A stretch of DNA of 64,000 nt, taken from assembly GCF_030164425.1 (NCBI RefSeq), contig NZ_JASNJD010000020.1, positions 32,317 through 96,316 of the forward strand, written 5' to 3'. Below the pieces are notes generated by a model that had not been told where the DNA came from, searched no databases, and worked only from the letters and a program-made list of their open reading frames with translations. Each line of letters begins with the position of its first letter. Positions within the stretch are counted from its first letter, which is position 1. The stretch comes from Pseudodonghicola flavimaris (lineage in GTDB: Bacteria > Pseudomonadota > Alphaproteobacteria > Rhodobacterales > Rhodobacteraceae). A program made the position numbers and the translations under genes. This document shows, in pieces, positions 35,170-45,172 of the stretch.

Positions 35170-37444
35170 CCTTCAGCAACTCCCACAGTTTCAGCGGCGT
35201 GAACGGCATGTCGGCCTGCCGCACCCCCAGGGGCCACAGCGCGTCCTGTACCGCATTGGCCGCAGCCGCCAGAGACCCGACGGTGCCCGCCTCGCCACAG
35301 CCCTTCATCCCCATCAGGTTGGCGGTGGAGGGCACCGGCTCAGAGGTGAATCCGATCATCGGCACATCCGCTGCCCGCGGCAAGGCGTAATCCATGAAGC
35401 TGGCGGTCAGAAGCTGACCGTCCTCGTCATAGACCACATGTTCGCAGAACACCTGTCCCAGCCCCTGCACGACACCGCCATGCACCTGACCTTCGGCCAG
35501 CAGTGGATTGATCAGATTGCCGAAATCGTCGACCACGGTATAGCGGTCCACATGCGCCCGGCCGGTTTCGGGATCGATCACCACCTCGGCGACATGGGCG
35601 CCGTTGGGATAGGACCGCCCGGGCAGCGTCGCCCGCGCCTCGTGCACCAGGAGATCGCTGCGCTGATCCTGCCGGGCCATCTCCGCCGCCTCGATCATCG
35701 TCGGGCTCAGGTTCGACCCCGGCGCGCGGAAACGTTCCTCGTCGAAGCCCACCGCCTCGGGGGTGACCCCCATCTTGTCGGCCAGATAGGGGGCGAAGGC
35801 CGCGATCATGGTATCCACCGCGGCCAGCGTCGCGGTGCTCTGGGTGGTGACCGACCGCGATCCGCCGGTGCCGCCGCCCTTGGCGATGCGGTCGCTGTCG
35901 CCCTGCACCACATGGATCAGATGCGCCGGGATCCCGGTCTGATCCGACAGGAACTGGGCATAAACCGTTTCGTGTCCCTGCCCGTTCGACTGGGTGCCGA
36001 CATAGAGGTTGACCGTGCCGTCGTCGCAGAATTCGACCCGGGCGCCCTCGCTCGGATCGCCGAGGATACTTTCGATGTAATAGCACAGCCCCTGCCCGCG
36101 CAGCAGTCCGCGCGCCGCATCCGCCGCCGCCCGCGCCGCGAAACCGGCGGCATCGGCCTCCTGCTCCACCCGGCTCAGCACCTTGTCGAAATCGCCGACG
36201 TCATAGGTTTCGCCGGTAGCCGATGTATAGGGGAACCGCTCCGGCCGGATGAAGTTCTTGCGACGGAGCGTCCAGGGATCGGTGCCCAGCTCGCGCGCGG
36301 CGCGATCCATCACCCGTTCCAGCACATAGATCGCCTCCGGCCGGCCGGCGCCGCGATAGGCGTCCACCTGGGTGGTGTTGGTGTAATAGCCCTCCACCTG
36401 CAGCCAGGTGGTCTGCACGTCGTAGACCCCCATCAGCACGCGGGAGAACAGCCGCGTCTGGATCGCCTGGCCGAAGTTGGAATTATAGGCGCCGAGATTG
36501 CATCGGGTCCTGACCCGATAGGCGGTGATCCGGTGATCCGCATCGAAGGCCAGTTCGGCCAGCGACACCAGATCGCGGCCGCCGTGGTCCGACAGCATGG
36601 ATTCGCTGCGATCGGCCATCCAGCGCACCGGACGGCCCAGCGTCCGCGCCGCCTGCGCCACCGCGAAATACTCCGGATAGGGTGCCGCCTTCATGCCGAA
36701 GCCGCCGCCGACATCCGGGTTGGTGACCCGCACGTCCGCCTTGTCGAGATTCAGTATCCGCGCCAGTTCGGCCTTCATGCCCCAGACCCCCTGGCCGCCG
36801 AAGGCCAGATGCAGCCGCTGCCCGTCCCATTCGGCGAAACAGCCGCGCGGCTCCATCGGGTTGACGATGATCCGGTTGTCGCCGACCTCCAGACTGACCA
36901 TATGGGCGGCCTCGGCAAAGGCCGCCTCGGTCGCGGCCTCGTCCCCCTGCCCCCAGTCAAAGGCGCGGTTGTCGGGCGCCTCCGGGTGAATCGTCGCGCC
37001 CCCCGGCACCAGGTCCATCTTGGCCGGCAAATCCTCGATATCGAAGGTGATCATCTCCGAAGCGTCGCGTGCCTGGATCAGCGTCTCCGCCACGATCAGC
37101 ACCATCGGCTCGCCGACATGGGTAACCTTCTCCTCCGCCAGCACCGGCCGATGCGGCGCCGCCGCTTTGGTTCCGTCGCGGTTGTCCAGCACCACGCCGG
37201 ACATCCCGGCGGTGATCCCGGCGGCCTCCAGATCGGCGGCCGTCAGCACCAGATGCACCCCCTCGGCGGTGCGCGCATCCTCCACGTCCAGCGACACAAT
37301 GGTGCCATGCGCCACCGGCGCGCGCAGAACATAGGCATGCAGCGCGCCCTCCGGCGCGATATCGTCGACATACCGTCCGTGCCCGGTCAACAGCCGCAGA
37401 TCCTCCACCCGCGTAACCGGCTGGCTTTTCCCGAATTTCTCCAT
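35147..37444 (-). CDS. xanthine oxidase-family molybdopterin-binding large subunit (form II CoxL type)
   Basis: A 765-residue molybdenum hydroxylase large subunit that binds molybdopterin cytosine dinucleotide and hydroxylates aldehydes or heterocycles. The active-site loop reads A-Y-R-G-A-G-R, the form II signature, not A-Y-x-C-S-F-R of true CO dehydrogenase. The catalytic Glu stands in G-C-G-E-A-G-T-V near the C-terminus. The medium (FAD) and small (2Fe-2S) subunits are not in the neighbourhood, which is unusual. The ATG at 37444 has AGGAAAAGG upstream. It follows a PLP decarboxylase by 38 bases and overlaps DUF2235 by 23. Confidence 0.9.
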   Translation of the reverse strand: MEKFGKSQPVTRVEDLRLLTGHGRYVDDIAPEGALHAYVLRAPVAHGTIVSLDVEDARTAEGVHLVLTAADLEAAGITAGMSGVVLDNRDGTKAAAPHRPVLAEEKVTHVGEPMVLIVAETLIQARDASEMITFDIEDLPAKMDLVPGGATIHPEAPDNRAFDWGQGDEAATEAAFAEAAHMVSLEVGDNRIIVNPMEPRGCFAEWDGQRLHLAFGGQGVWGMKAELARILNLDKADVRVTNPDVGGGFGMKAAPYPEYFAVAQAARTLGRPVRWMADRSESMLSDHGGRDLVSLAELAFDADHRITAYRVRTRCNLGAYNSNFGQAIQTRLFSRVLMGVYDVQTTWLQVEGYYTNTTQVDAYRGAGRPEAIYVLERVMDRAARELGTDPWTLRRKNFIRPERFPYTSATGETYDVGDFDKVLSRVEQEADAAGFAARAAADAARGLLRGQGLCYYIESILGDPSEGARVEFCDDGTVNLYVGTQSNGQGHETVYAQFLSDQTGIPAHLIHVVQGDSDRIAKGGGTGGSRSVTTQSTATLAAVDTMIAAFAPYLADKMGVTPEAVGFDEERFRAPGSNLSPTMIEAAEMARQDQRSDLLVHEARATLPGRSYPNGAHVAEVVIDPETGRAHVDRYTVVDDFGNLINPLLAEGQVHGGVVQGLGQVFCEHVVYDEDGQLLTASFMDYALPRAADVPMIGFTSEPVPSTANLMGMKGCGEAGTVGSLAAAANAVQDALWPLGVRQADMPFTPLKLWELLKDGAEAAA

Positions 37445-37482
37445 TGGCGCGCCTTTTCCTGCGAATTCTCCCGGGGCGAAGC

Positions 37483-38658
37483 CTAATCCGCCTGACCGGA
37501 AAGTCCACCCAGCCCCAGCACCGTCACCACATGACGCAGCCCATAACCGTTGAAGCCGGTCGACATGGCGATGGAATAGGCGCCCATCGCATCGAACAGC
37601 ACATAGTCGCCCGGCATCGCATCGGACGGCAGCAGCAGCCCCTCGGGCAGGCGGTCGAGACTGTCGCAGGTCGGCCCGAAGACGCAGCGCGGCACCCTGA
37701 GCCCCTGGCGCGGCGTGCCCTCCGGGCTCAGCACCCGCACCCGCTCCGGCAGCCCCATGTCCCGCAGATCGATCAGCCCGCCGTAGATTCCATCGTTCAG
37801 GAACACCACCCGGCCATCGTCGCGCATCCCCTTGATCCGGGTCGCGAGGGTGAAAGCCTCCGCCACCATGGCCCGCCCCGGTTCGCAGATCAGCGCCGGC
37901 GCCGCGTCGCCGAAGGCGCGGGCCGTCGCCGCCCCGATGGCATCGAAGACCGCCTGCAGGTCCGGCGCGCGGCCCGACCGATGCGCGGCAAAGCCGCCGC
38001 CGACATTCAGCCGGGCGATCCGGACCCCCGCCTGTTCGGCAATCTGCGCCGCCACCTCGATATAGCGCACCCAGGCCTGCGGATCCTCGCATTGGGTGCC
38101 GGGATGGAAACACAGCGCCGGACGCCAGCCGGAGGCCGCGACCACCGCCAGCAGCTCTGCCGCGCGCGCCGGCGAGGCACCGGAGCGCTCCCCGAAGTCA
38201 TAGGCCGCGCCGCCCACCGGCAGGGCGAACTGAACCGCCACCTCGGTACTGCGCGGCACCTCCTCCAGCTTGCGCAGCTCCGAAAGCTCATCAACCGACC
38301 AGCTGGCGGCGCGCATCTCGATCCCGGCCGTGACCTCGGCCGGACTGCGCACCGGGTTGTTGTAGTGCAGCACCGCCGCGGTATTGATTGCCCGCACCGC
38401 GCGCATTTCCGACGGGGAGGACACATCGAACCCCGCGATCCCGGCGGCATCGAGGTTCGACAGCACCTCGCTGCGCTCATTGGCCTTGACCGCATAGGTG
38501 ACAAGCCCCGGAAACCCCTCCTGAAACCGCCGCGCCGTGCTCTGCAGCTCGTCCGGTGACAGGAACAGAACCGGATGATCGGGACGCATGCGCGTCAGGT
38601 AGGTCTCTGGTTCCACCCAGGGCGTCGCCAGATGTTTCACCGGATGTCCTCTCATCAC
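37483..38658 (-). CDS. type III PLP decarboxylase (ornithine/lysine/arginine decarboxylase family)
   Basis: A 391-residue alanine-racemase-fold decarboxylase. The PLP lysine is Lys58 in Y-A-V-K-A-N. N-V-G-G-G-F and E-P-G-R-A lie in the barrel, and F-G-P-T-C-D-S-L-D holds the active-site Cys of the ornithine decarboxylase branch. It likely makes putrescine or a similar amine from a basic amino acid. It heads a probable operon with a molybdenum hydroxylase and is divergent from an Lrp/AsnC regulator, which suggests amino-acid-induced expression. Confidence 0.85.
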   Translation of the reverse strand: MMRGHPVKHLATPWVEPETYLTRMRPDHPVLFLSPDELQSTARRFQEGFPGLVTYAVKANERSEVLSNLDAAGIAGFDVSSPSEMRAVRAINTAAVLHYNNPVRSPAEVTAGIEMRAASWSVDELSELRKLEEVPRSTEVAVQFALPVGGAAYDFGERSGASPARAAELLAVVAASGWRPALCFHPGTQCEDPQAWVRYIEVAAQIAEQAGVRIARLNVGGGFAAHRSGRAPDLQAVFDAIGAATARAFGDAAPALICEPGRAMVAEAFTLATRIKGMRDDGRVVFLNDGIYGGLIDLRDMGLPERVRVLSPEGTPRQGLRVPRCVFGPTCDSLDRLPEGLLLPSDAMPGDYVLFDAMGAYSIAMSTGFNGYGLRHVVTVLGLGGLSGQAD

Positions 38659-38678
38659 ATTTTCCCAACCTGACCTTG

Positions 38679-38730
38679 TTTTTCGTCGAAATCACGCTGA
38701 AATACGTCATAACGACAAGTATTTTTCGTC
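38679..38730. promoter_or_regulatory. candidate Lrp/AsnC binding region
   Basis: TTTTTCGTC occurs twice in direct orientation (38679-38687 and 38722-38730), 43 bases apart, close to four helical turns. Between them is AAATAC-N13-GTATTT (38700-38724). Both lie in the 89-base gap between the decarboxylase and the Lrp gene. Confidence 0.45.
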
Positions 38731-38747
38731 AGAGTGCCATAAATATT

Positions 38748-39182
38748 ATGCAGATTGATACAAATGATCGCAAATTGCTTGCGCTCCTGCGCGAGAATGC
38801 GCGCAGGCCGGTCAGCGATCTCGCCCGCCGTCTCGACCTGCCGCGCACCACCGTCCAGACCCGGCTGGACCGGCTGGAACAGAGCGGCGTGATCGCCGGC
38901 TACACCCTGCGCACCGCCCCGATCGACGGCCCGCCGCTGCGCGCCACGGTGCTGCTGTCGCGCGCCCCGCGCAGCGGGCCTGCGGTGCTGGCGGCGCTGC
39001 GCGGGCTTCCCGGGATCGAAATGGTGCACACCACCTCCGGCCGGTTCGACCTGATGATCCAGATCGCCGCCCGGACCACCGCCGAACTGGAGGACCGGCT
39101 CGACCGGATCGGCGCGATCGACGGCGTCGAAAGCCTGGAGAGCCTGATTCACCTCAGCACCAGGATCGACCACGCCCCCTGA
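38748..39182 (+). CDS. Lrp/AsnC-family transcriptional regulator
   Basis: A 144-residue Lrp-type regulator. The winged helix-turn-helix is at about 4-50 (P-V-S-D-L-A-R-R-L-D-L-P-R-T-T-V-Q-T-R), followed by a RAM domain with G-R-F-D-L-M-I-Q near 100. The ATG at 38748 matches the family start; the longer frame runs antisense through the decarboxylase. Being divergent from the decarboxylase operon, it is its probable local regulator, sensing an amino acid. Confidence 0.88.
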   Translation: MQIDTNDRKLLALLRENARRPVSDLARRLDLPRTTVQTRLDRLEQSGVIAGYTLRTAPIDGPPLRATVLLSRAPRSGPAVLAALRGLPGIEMVHTTSGRFDLMIQIAARTTAELEDRLDRIGAIDGVESLESLIHLSTRIDHAP

Positions 39183-39196
39183 GCGCCGCCGCGGGG

Positions 39197-39256
39197 CTTT
39201 TTCTGGCCCGAAATGCCCCGGAGGAGCCGCCGGCAGGCGGCGGGGGCAGCGCCCCC
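39197..39256 (+). repeat. dispersed intergenic hairpin repeat, copy 3
   Basis: TTTTTCTGGCCCGAAATGCC, CCGGAGG, a CCGCCGGCAGGCGG stem and GGGGGCAGCGCCCCC. It lies between the convergent Lrp and transporter genes. Confidence 0.72.
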
Positions 39257-39268
39257 AGCGCGCTCCCC

Positions 39269-40252
39269 TCACTTGCCCAGCAGGCCGAGCCGGCGAAACA
39301 GCCAGCCCAGCCCGACACCCATCGCCACCAGCAGCAGGCAGACCAGCCAGAAGGCGAGCCGGGAATGCGCCCCGGGAATGCCGCCGACATTGATGCCCAG
39401 CAGCCCGGTCAGCAGGCTCATCGGCAGGAAGATCGCGGCGACCACCGACAACAGCAGCATCTGCCGGTTCATCGCCTCGGCGCGCAGATCGGTGATCTGA
39501 TCCTGCACCACCTGCGCCCGATCTCGGATCGCATCTAGTTCCTCGGCCAGACGGGTCACCCGCTCGGTCGCCTCGCGCAGCCGGCCGCGGTCGCGCTGGG
39601 TCAGCCAGGCCAGGTCCTCGATCTCCAACGTCGACAGCGCGTCGCGCTGCGGAAACATGTAGCGCCTGAGCAGGATCGCCTCGCGGCGGATGTCGGCCAG
39701 TTCCGCCCGCTCCTCACGGCCCGGTCCCTCGGGCGCGTCCACCGCATCCTCCAGCTTGTCGGCGCGTTCGTTCAGCGCCGCCACCACCGGCTCGGCCCGA
39801 TCCGCCAGCCTGAGCGCCAGCCGCGCGATCAGATCGCCGGGAGAAACCGGCCCCGGCGCGCCGCGGTCGAGCGAATCCATCAGATCGTCCACCGCCTGCA
39901 AATCCCGCATTTGGGTGGTGATCACGACATGTTCCGAGATGAACAGCCGCAGAGAGATCATGTCCTCCGGCTCCGCCCCCGGGGTCAGGTTCACCCCGCG
40001 CAGGTTCACCAGCACGATATCGCCGTGAATGGCGCAGCGCGGCCGGGTCTCCTCAGCCAGCATCGCCTCCAGCTCCAGCGGTTCCATCCCGGTGGCCACG
40101 AGCCAGTCGCGCCCCGGCGCGGTCCAACCGTCGACATGGGCCCAGACGAAGCCCGAGCCAGTGGCCGCCGGATCGCGGGCGCGCAGCCGGTCGGTGGGCA
40201 GCGGGCGCGCGCCGCCCTTGCCATCGAAGCCATAGACCCGAATCTCGTCCAT
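39269..40252 (-). CDS. zntB: CorA-family divalent metal transporter, ZntB-like
   Basis: A 327-residue CorA-superfamily channel with a cytoplasmic alpha/beta domain, a long helix of coiled-coil character (about 165-265) and two C-terminal membrane helices. The selectivity loop reads G-I-N at the end of the first helix, where CorA has G-M-N and ZntB has G-V-N. With the acidic cytoplasmic domain this favours the ZntB branch (zinc) over magnesium. The exact substrate remains uncertain. Confidence 0.82.
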   Translation of the reverse strand: MDEIRVYGFDGKGGARPLPTDRLRARDPAATGSGFVWAHVDGWTAPGRDWLVATGMEPLELEAMLAEETRPRCAIHGDIVLVNLRGVNLTPGAEPEDMISLRLFISEHVVITTQMRDLQAVDDLMDSLDRGAPGPVSPGDLIARLALRLADRAEPVVAALNERADKLEDAVDAPEGPGREERAELADIRREAILLRRYMFPQRDALSTLEIEDLAWLTQRDRGRLREATERVTRLAEELDAIRDRAQVVQDQITDLRAEAMNRQMLLLSVVAAIFLPMSLLTGLLGINVGGIPGAHSRLAFWLVCLLLVAMGVGLGWLFRRLGLLGK

Positions 40253-40458
40253 GCGCCTGTCTCCGTCCTGTCCTGCCCCGTCCGATCCGCCCGTTCACCG
40301 GGCCGCTGCCGCATGTTTGCCCGCCGGGGGCGGCGCTGTCACCCGCTTTCGCCGCGGCCGCAATGGGGAAAAAGTCTCTGCGCCACCTTTCCCTTGCCCG
40401 GCCCATTCGCTAGGAGATTGGGCCAAACCGACAGTGACTGATCAGGGGATCCTCCCGC

Positions 40459-43400
40459 ATGGCGATGGACAAGACCTTCAACGCGGCGGAAGCCGAAGAC
40501 CGTTTGTACAAGGCCTGGGAAGAGGCCGGCTGTTTCCGCGCCGGCGCCAATGCCAGCCGGGCCGAGACCTTCTGCATCATGATCCCGCCGCCGAACGTGA
40601 CCGGCAGCCTGCACATGGGCCACGCCTTCAACAACACGCTGCAGGATATTCTGGTGCGCTGGCACCGGATGCGCGGCTTCGACACGCTGTGGCAACCCGG
40701 TCAGGACCATGCCGGCATCGCCACCCAGATGGTGGTGGAACGCGAACTGGCCCGCACCCAGCAACCGTCACGCCGCGAGATGGGGCGCGAGGCCTTCACC
40801 GACAAGGTCTGGGAATGGAAGCAGCAGTCCGGCGGCACCATCATCAACCAGCTCAAACGGCTCGGTGCCTCCTGCGACTGGGACCGCAACGCCTTCACCA
40901 TGTCCGGCGCGCCGGGGGCACCGGCGGGGGAAGAGGGCAACTTCCACGATGCGGTGATCAAGGTCTTCGTCGACATGTACGACAAGGGGCTGATCTATCG
41001 CGGCAAGCGGCTGGTCAACTGGGACCCGCATTTCGAGACCGCGATCTCCGATCTCGAGGTCGAGAATATCGAAGTCGCCGGCCATATGTGGCATTTCAAA
41101 TACCCGCTCGCCGGCGGCGAGACCTATACCTATATCGAGAAGGACGATGACGGGAACGTCATCCTCGAAGAGGAACGCGATTACATCTCCATCGCCACCA
41201 CCCGGCCCGAAACCATGCTGGGCGACGGTGCCGTTGCGGTGCACCCCTCGGACGAACGCTATGCCCCCATCGTCGGCAAACTCTGCGAAATCCCGGTGGG
41301 TCCGAAAGAGTTCCGCCGCCTGATCCCGATCATCACCGACGAATACCCCGATCCCACCTTCGGGTCCGGCGCGGTGAAGATCACCGGCGCGCATGATTTC
41401 AACGACTATCAGGTGGCCAAGCGCGGCGGCATTCCGATGTACCGGCTGATGGACACCAAGGGCCATCTGCGCGCCGACGGCCTCTCCTATGCCGATTGCG
41501 CGGCCCGGGCGCAGGAGATCGCCGGTGGCGCCGAGTTCACCGAGCTGGAAGTCGACACGCTGAACCTGGTGCCCGACGATCTGCGCGGGCTCGACCGCTT
41601 CGAGGCGCGCAAACGGGTGGTCGAGCAGATCACTGAGGAAGGCCTGGCGGTGATGATCACCGCCGAGGACGACGAACGGGTGCCCCTGGTCGAGAACAAG
41701 CCGATCATGCAGCCCTTCGGCGACCGCTCCAAGGTAGTTATCGAACCGATGCTGACCGATCAGTGGTTCGTCGATACCGCCAAGATCGTCGGCCCGGCGC
41801 TGGACGCGGTGCGCGGCGGCGACATCACCATCATCCCCGAAAGCGGCGAGAAAACCTATTACCACTGGTTGGAGAATATCGAGCCCTGGTGCATCTCGCG
41901 CCAGCTGTGGTGGGGCCACCAGATCCCGGTGTGGTACGGGCTCGACCTCTCGGCGCCGGATTTCAAGGATGACGAGGGCGATGGCGCGCTCGACGTGGTG
42001 GAAATGGGCCGGCTGCTGCTGAACGGCCTGGTCCATATGGGCGCCGTGCATCACTGCGCCGCCGATTTCGACGGGGTGACGCAGGCCTTCCGCGACGAAC
42101 TGGCCGATACCCCGGTGCCGATCGCCGATGCCCGCATCGTCGAGGTGGCCGACAAACACGCCGCGGTGGAGATGTTCGCCGCGAGCCTGGCGCAATATGA
42201 AATGGATCAGGATCCGACCAAGCTGGTCTATCCGGTCTGGCAGGACCCGGACGTTCTGGACACCTGGTTCAGCTCGGGCCTGTGGCCGATCGGCACGCTG
42301 GGCTGGCCGGAGCAGACGCCGGAGCTGGGCCGCTATTTCCCCACCGACGTGCTGGTCACCGGGCAGGACATCCTGTTCTTCTGGGTCGCCCGGATGATCA
42401 TGATGCAGCTGGCGGTGGTCGATCAGATCCCCTTCAGCACGGTCTATCTGCACGGCCTCGTCCGCGACGCCAAGGGCAAGAAGATGTCCAAATCGGTCGG
42501 CAACGTGGTCGACCCGCTGGAGATCATCGACGAATTCGGCGCCGACGCGCTGCGCTTCACCAATGCGGCGATGGCCTCGCTCGGTGGGGTGCTGAAGCTC
42601 GATACCCAGCGGATCGCCGGCTATCGCAACTTCGGCACCAAGCTGTGGAACGCCATGCGCTTCGCCGAGATGAACGGCGTGTTCGAGGTGGCGGCGGACA
42701 GCATCCCCACCCCGGCGCAGACGGTGAACAAGTGGATCATCGGCGAAACTGCCAAGGTCCGGGTCGAGGTTGACGAGGCGCTGCAGAACTTCCGCTTCAA
42801 CGATGCCGCCAACGCGCTCTATGCCTTCGTCTGGGGCAAGGTCTGCGACTGGTACGTCGAATTCGCCAAACCGCTGCTACAGGGCGAAGACGCCGGCGTT
42901 CAGGCGGAAACCCGGCTGACGATGAAATGGGTGCTGGATCAGTGCCTGATCCTGCTGCATCCGATCATGCCCTTCATCACCGAGGAGCTGTGGAGCCTGT
43001 CTGGCACCCGCGCCAAGATGCTGGTGCATGGCGACTGGCCCGATTACGCACCGGCCGATCTGGTCGACGCCCAGGCCGATCACGAGATGAACTGGGTGAT
43101 CGCGCTGATCGAGGCGGTCCGCTCCGCCCGGGCGCAGATGCATGTGCCGGTCGGGCTCTACGTGCCGATGCTGGTCACCGAAATCGACGCCACCGGCCAG
43201 GCCGCCTGGGACCGCAACGAGACGCTGATCAAGCGGCTGGCGCGGATCGAAGGGCTGGAGAGCGCCGACAGCCTGCCGAAGGGCACGGTGACGATCCCGG
43301 CCGAGGGCGCCACCTTCGGCCTGCCGTTGGCCGGCATCATCGATATCGCCGAGGAAAAATCGCGGCTGGAAAAGGCGCTGCAGAAGCTCGCCAAGGAACT

Positions 43401-43551
43401 CGGCGGTCTGCGCGGCCGGCTGAAGAACCCCAAATTCGCCGAATCCGCCCCGGAAGAGGTGGTCGAGGAAACCCGCGCCAACCTCGCCGCCCGCGAGGAG
43501 GAAGAGGCCCGGATCAAAGAAGCGCTGGCACGGCTCGCCGAGCTGGAATAG
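40459..43551 (+). CDS. valS: valyl-tRNA synthetase
   Basis: A 1030-residue class I synthetase charging tRNA-Val. The HIGH motif is H-M-G-H in [12 protein letters not shown] (near residue 47). The editing domain lies at about 200-420, and K-M-S-K-S near 675. A C-terminal coiled coil ([13 protein letters not shown]) closes the protein. A strong hairpin terminator follows. In Caulobacter valS neighbours popZ and tolC; here those lie about 11 kb downstream. Confidence 0.97.
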   Translation: MAMDKTFNAAEAEDRLYKAWEEAGCFRAGANASRAETFCIMIPPPNVTGSLHMGHAFNNTLQDILVRWHRMRGFDTLWQPGQDHAGIATQMVVERELARTQQPSRREMGREAFTDKVWEWKQQSGGTIINQLKRLGASCDWDRNAFTMSGAPGAPAGEEGNFHDAVIKVFVDMYDKGLIYRGKRLVNWDPHFETAISDLEVENIEVAGHMWHFKYPLAGGETYTYIEKDDDGNVILEEERDYISIATTRPETMLGDGAVAVHPSDERYAPIVGKLCEIPVGPKEFRRLIPIITDEYPDPTFGSGAVKITGAHDFNDYQVAKRGGIPMYRLMDTKGHLRADGLSYADCAARAQEIAGGAEFTELEVDTLNLVPDDLRGLDRFEARKRVVEQITEEGLAVMITAEDDERVPLVENKPIMQPFGDRSKVVIEPMLTDQWFVDTAKIVGPALDAVRGGDITIIPESGEKTYYHWLENIEPWCISRQLWWGHQIPVWYGLDLSAPDFKDDEGDGALDVVEMGRLLLNGLVHMGAVHHCAADFDGVTQAFRDELADTPVPIADARIVEVADKHAAVEMFAASLAQYEMDQDPTKLVYPVWQDPDVLDTWFSSGLWPIGTLGWPEQTPELGRYFPTDVLVTGQDILFFWVARMIMMQLAVVDQIPFSTVYLHGLVRDAKGKKMSKSVGNVVDPLEIIDEFGADALRFTNAAMASLGGVLKLDTQRIAGYRNFGTKLWNAMRFAEMNGVFEVAADSIPTPAQTVNKWIIGETAKVRVEVDEALQNFRFNDAANALYAFVWGKVCDWYVEFAKPLLQGEDAGVQAETRLTMKWVLDQCLILLHPIMPFITEELWSLSGTRAKMLVHGDWPDYAPADLVDAQADHEMNWVIALIEAVRSARAQMHVPVGLYVPMLVTEIDATGQAAWDRNETLIKRLARIEGLESADSLPKGTVTIPAEGATFGLPLAGIIDIAEEKSRLEKALQKLAKELGGLRGRLKNPKFAESAPEEVVEETRANLAAREEEEARIKEALARLAELE

Positions 43552-43581
43552 GCGCTGCCGCAGTCAGAACCGCAAACCGAC

Positions 43582-43612
43582 GGGGCCGGGGAAGATTTCC
43601 CCGGCCCCTATC
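43582..43612 (+). terminator. strong terminator after valS
   Basis: GGGGCCGGGGAA and TTCCCCGGCCCC form a perfect 12-bp stem with a GAT loop, followed by TATCGTTT. Confidence 0.85.
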
Positions 43613-43735
43613 GTTTCCGCACGCCGGGCGCCCTCCTCTCCTGCCGTCAGGGAAATGGTGGCTTGACTTGAACGCCGGCGGTGGCGCCACATTCCCTCAC
43701 ACTTATTGTTGAAAATACTTTGGGAGGAGGCTGCG

Positions 43736-44179
43736 GTGGCACATTCTGCACAGAACCGCGACGTGATTGACTGGCTCGGCGTGACGTACAAGACGATCCT
43801 GAGCCCCGAGGACAGCAACGGGACGATGTCCATCGTCGACAGCACCTCGCCTCCCGACAGCGGCCCGCCGCGGCATATCCATCATAACGAGGACGAGATC
43901 TTCGTCATCCTGACCGGCCGATGCCGGGTCTGGATCGAAGGCGCGGAACAGATCGCGGCGGCCGGGGAAGCCGTGTTCATCCCACGCGGAAAGGAGCACA
44001 CCTTCAAGGTGACCGGCGATGGGGAGAGCCGCCATCTGATCATCCTGACGCCGGGCGGGTTCGAAGGCTTCTTCGCTGAGATGGCAGCGGGGCAGTTCCG
44101 CATCCCGGAGGACATGCCGGCCATCGTGACCGCCGCCGAACGCCATCACCTGACGTTTACCGGCCCGCCGCTGGATTGA
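43736..44179 (+). CDS. single cupin-domain protein
   Basis: A 147-residue cupin. Motif 1 is P-R-H-I-H-H-N-E-D-E-I-F-V near 45 and motif 2 is P-R-G-K-E-H-T-F near 85, giving His/Glu metal ligands. I start at GTG 43736 because GGGAGGAGG lies 6-14 bases before it; the TTG at 43706 has no such site. The function could be a dioxygenase, isomerase or sensor and cannot be set from sequence. Between valS and this gene are only the terminator and promoter. Confidence 0.8.
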   Translation: MAHSAQNRDVIDWLGVTYKTILSPEDSNGTMSIVDSTSPPDSGPPRHIHHNEDEIFVILTGRCRVWIEGAEQIAAAGEAVFIPRGKEHTFKVTGDGESRHLIILTPGGFEGFFAEMAAGQFRIPEDMPAIVTAAERHHLTFTGPPLD

Positions 44180-44233
44180 CCGCACCCGACTGAACGCAAC
44201 CGCCTGGCCGCGCCCTGCTGACCGGACACTCGG

Positions 44234-44255
44234 GGGCCGGGTTCCTGCCCGGCCC
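44234..44255. terminator. hairpin between convergent cupin and enoyl-CoA hydratase genes
   Basis: GGGCCGGG (44234-44241) pairs with CCCGGCCC (44248-44255) around a 6-base loop. Confidence 0.55.
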
Positions 44256-44267
44256 GCATCTCTGCGT

Positions 44268-45053
44268 CTATTTGAACACCGGCTTTCGGCCCTGCATCTG
44301 CGCCATCACGACCTCCATCTGCTCGGGCTTGCCGATCACCCCCGCCTGCAGGCGGGATTCGGCCAGCAGCACCTCCGCCTGCCCGGCGCTTTCGGCGACC
44401 TCGATCAGCCGCTTGGCGGCGCGGATCGCTGCCGGGCTCTGGCCGGCGATATGCGTCGCGATCTCCAGCGCGCGGGCCATCGGATCCTCCGCCAGCTCGG
44501 TCACCAGCCCCCAGCCCTCGGCTTGCTCGGCCCCGATCGGCGTGGCGGTATAGGTCAAGAGCCGCAGCACGTCGGACCGCACCAGCCCGGGCAGCAGTGC
44601 CATGCCGCCCATGTCGGGGACCAGGCCCCATTTCATCTCCATCACCGCGAATTTCGCGTCCCTGGCCGCGATGCGGATATCCGCCCCCAGCGCCAGCTGC
44701 AGCCCGCCGCCAAAGGCCGCGCCCCGGATCGCCGCGATCACCGGCATCGGCAGGCGGCGCCAGATCATCGCCACCTCCTGCATCTTGTTGGCGTCGTGAT
44801 GGGTGCGCTCCATCAGCCAGCTCTCGATATCCGACATCTGCCCCATCTTGGCAAAGCTCGCCATGTCGAGCCCGGCGCAGAAGCTCTTGCCCTCGCCCGA
44901 GAGCACCACCGCGCGGGCGTCCGAGGCTGCCACCTCCTCGCCCGCGGCGAGGATCGCATCGACCATCGCATCGTCAAGCGCGTTCATCTTGTCGCCCCGG
45001 GTCAGCGTCACCCGGGCAATATGATCCTGATAGTCCACCGCGACGCGCGCCAT
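44268..45053 (-). CDS. enoyl-CoA hydratase/isomerase family protein
   Basis: A 261-residue crotonase-fold enzyme. The first oxyanion segment is G-K-S-F-C-A-G-L-D-M near 55 and the second is G-A-A-F-G-G-G-L-Q-L-A-L-G-A-D near 110. W-G-L-V-P-D-M-G-G near 142 holds the place of the second catalytic acid as Asp. It probably acts on an acyl-CoA in fatty-acid or amino-acid breakdown. The ATG at 45053 has GAGGAGGGG upstream. It is divergent from the aminotransferase. Confidence 0.88.
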   Translation of the reverse strand: MARVAVDYQDHIARVTLTRGDKMNALDDAMVDAILAAGEEVAASDARAVVLSGEGKSFCAGLDMASFAKMGQMSDIESWLMERTHHDANKMQEVAMIWRRLPMPVIAAIRGAAFGGGLQLALGADIRIAARDAKFAVMEMKWGLVPDMGGMALLPGLVRSDVLRLLTYTATPIGAEQAEGWGLVTELAEDPMARALEIATHIAGQSPAAIRAAKRLIEVAESAGQAEVLLAESRLQAGVIGKPEQMEVVMAQMQGRKPVFK

Positions 45054-45172
45054 GGCATCCCCTCCTCTGATTGCGCCGCCACTGTGCCCCTGAGCCGGCG
45101 CTGAAATCCAGTCGGACGTTAGGGCATTCAAACCGCTTGCCCGAAGCCCCGTTCCCGGAGTATCTGCCGGCC

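Noticed and set aside
35147..37444. Carbon monoxide dehydrogenase large subunit (form I CoxL)
   Set aside because: The active-site loop is A-Y-R-G-A-G-R, not the Cys-containing form I signature, and coxM/coxS are absent.
35045..37486. An 813-residue plus-strand open frame
   Set aside because: Antisense to the molybdenum hydroxylase, His/Arg/Gly-rich and without any family motif.
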